Below are positions 62,637 through 64,000 of a stretch of 64,000 nucleotides of DNA, in pieces; the first letter of the stretch is position 1; each line of letters starts with the position of its first letter. The notes under the pieces were generated by a model that was not told the DNA's origin, did no database searches, and saw only the letters and a program-made list of their open reading frames with translations. A program made the position numbers and the translations under genes. Origin of the DNA: Enterococcus ureasiticus (GTDB taxonomy: Bacteria; Bacillota; Bacilli; Lactobacillales; Enterococcaceae); NCBI RefSeq assembly GCF_001730285.1, contig NZ_MIJZ01000015.1, forward strand, positions 124,001-188,000, read 5' to 3'.

Positions 62637-64000
62637 TTAATTAATTCTTTCTCTAGTATAGATTCCTGGTTTAGTTCCGTTGTATCCTCCTATGAATTGA
62701 CTGGTACTGCTATGCATAATTGTATTGTCCGGACCCATCCACGCGTCTGAATACGGAAGTTCAGTTTTACTTTCTAACTCAACATTCCAATTTTTTTCAT
62801 GCAACAGAGATCCTTTGCCTAAAACAAGTGTATCTAAAGAACTACAACCATGAAACATACCACCTATTATAGTATTTCTCATAACAAAATTTGATAAATT
62901 TAAAGTTTCTAACGACTGACAATTATAAAACATATCAGCCATATTCTTAGTACGCCTCGTATCAAAACTAGATAAATCCAGCTCTTTCAATTTAGTTGCT
63001 CCATAAAACATCTGATGCATATGAGTAACTTTACCAGTAATAAAATTTGATAAATCTAAGCTTGTTAAATTAGGTAGACTATCAAACATACGCGACATAT
63101 AAACCACATTACTCGTATCTAAATTTGTGACATCTAAATTTGTAATGTTGGTTAACCCTGTAAACATATCTGACATATTTCCAACGTTCCCTGTATCAAA
63201 GTTTGACACATCAAGATGCTGTATTTTGGATAAACCATAAAACATCATTTGCATATCCCTTACATTTATTGTATTCCACCCAGACATGTTCAAGGTAGTT
63301 AAATCCGAATCGCCATAAAACATCGAACTCATATCAACAACATTACTTGTATCAAAGTTCGATACATTTAATGTTTGTATAGATTTACTTCCGAAAAACA
63401 TCATCCGCATACTCGTAACACCACGTGTATTAAGTTTCTCTAATCCTTCAATGCTTTCTAAATCATTTAAATTTGCGAATAAACTATTACCAGTAGTCAA
63501 TTTCACATTGTCCCCAGCAATGACAATCTTCTTAATCTTTTCTCCATTGAATTGTGATTCTATTACATCTCGGATTGTCATAGAATTAGACGTATTCGGA
63601 AAAACACCATCTTCAAAGGTTAGTATGTTAGTCATTTTATCAAAGTACCATGCAGAAGTGCCGTACGTTCCTTTAATCGGTTGAGTGTTTTCAAATTTAA
63701 TTTTCATTATTTCATTTTTTTCATCTTCAACAGATACAGAAAAGTGGGGATATCCCCCTTCCTTTGTAACGCTAGAAGGTACTGTTTTAACTGAAAAAAT
63801 ATTATTGGAGCCTTTTTTAAAGTAACTATTTGAACTATAATCATCGCCTTTCTCTTTACTCAATAAAGGGTATCCATTAATTGATTCATCAGCTTCTTTC
63901 AATGTAACCAACTGATCACCATAGTTTGATATGTTAAGGTTATTAGGATAATTTTCATTAACATGATAGAGAGAAATTCCTTCACTCCCATTATAGGCTC
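62637..64000 (-). CDS. BspA-type leucine-rich-repeat surface protein (5' part beyond window edge)
   Basis: The frame is open to the right edge, where upstream codons read AYNGSEGISLYHVNENYPNN without a start, so the N-terminus is missing. About 454 residues are visible. The middle carries seven or more DUF285 repeats of roughly 24 residues of the form LDVSNFDTSNVxxMSxMFxG. The final residues IGGYNGTKPGIYTRERIN end abruptly without an anchoring domain. BspA-type proteins act in adhesion. The lost 3' copy beside it suggests past recombination or truncation. Confidence 0.85.
   Translation of the reverse strand, partial: AYNGSEGISLYHVNENYPNNLNISNYGDQLVTLKEADESINGYPLLSKEKGDDYSSNSYFKKGSNNIFSVKTVPSSVTKEGGYPHFSVSVEDEKNEIMKIKFENTQPIKGTYGTSAWYFDKMTNILTFEDGVFPNTSNSMTIRDVIESQFNGEKIKKIVIAGDNVKLTTGNSLFANLNDLESIEGLEKLNTRGVTSMRMMFFGSKSIQTLNVSNFDTSNVVDMSSMFYGDSDLTTLNMSGWNTINVRDMQMMFYGLSKIQHLDVSNFDTGNVGNMSDMFTGLTNITNLDVTNLDTSNVVYMSRMFDSLPNLTSLDLSNFITGKVTHMHQMFYGATKLKELDLSSFDTRRTKNMADMFYNCQSLETLNLSNFVMRNTIIGGMFHGCSSLDTLVLGKGSLLHEKNWNVELESKTELPYSDAWMGPDNTIMHSSTSQFIGGYNGTKPGIYTRERIN

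Overview
The window is chromosomal DNA of a low-GC Gram-positive coccus, almost certainly an Enterococcus related to E. faecalis. The evidence is the minus-strand housekeeping order dut-radA-yacL-ispD-ispF-gltX-cysE-cysS-mrnC-rlmB-yacP-sigma factor-veg-ispE-adcACB-purR, which I recall as typical of enterococci, together with a WxL/DUF916 surface locus, LPXTG-type proteins, a FusB-type protein, and strong AGGAGG ribosome binding sites. No tRNA, rRNA, CRISPR array, phage or insertion sequence was seen.

Layout. 1-21 kb is accessory sugar and amino-acid metabolism. It holds a trehalose-type module (treR / GH65 phosphorylase / pgmB, with two TreR-like operators and a cre box), a ClbS/DfsB protein with a MerR regulator, nagA with a DeoR regulator, an LPATN-anchored surface protein, an MFS / serine dehydratase / M20 amidohydrolase operon under a cre box, and a beta-glucoside cluster (AraC-GH39 regulator, DeoR regulator, GH1, PTS EIIC). 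21.4-24.9 kb holds an isolated RnfC-RnfD pair preceded by an unannotated 30-residue single-span membrane peptide, plus a DUF308/HdeD protein. prs and glmU flank a double-headed secreted 5'-nucleotidase (26.5-30.3 kb). 32-42 kb holds a FusB-type EF-G-binding protein and a six-gene WxL operon divergent from an Mga-type regulator.

41.7-43.3 kb has little coding sequence but is rich in structure. It contains two tandem copies of a roughly 230-bp module predicted to make a structured minus-strand RNA. The hairpin arms differ between the copies but still pair, and the loop is conserved. Each module also has a plus-strand terminator and a palindrome at the promoter. A further inverted-repeat element, several hairpins and a 58-aa XRE repressor follow. 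This is the region I find hardest to assign to a known system.

43.4-62.2 kb is conserved core: an M20 peptidase, purR, the zinc importer adcACB under a Zur box, isoprenoid genes (ispE, ispF, ispD), RNA processing and modification (mrnC, rlmB, yacP), a Cys T-box ahead of cysE-cysS, gltX, radA and dut. The right edge holds a 5'-truncated BspA-type leucine-rich-repeat surface protein and, just beyond its stop, the frameshifted remnant of a second one.

Where an upstream alternative start existed, the start was chosen by Shine-Dalgarno spacing. All functional calls come from motif recognition by eye; no database search was run.
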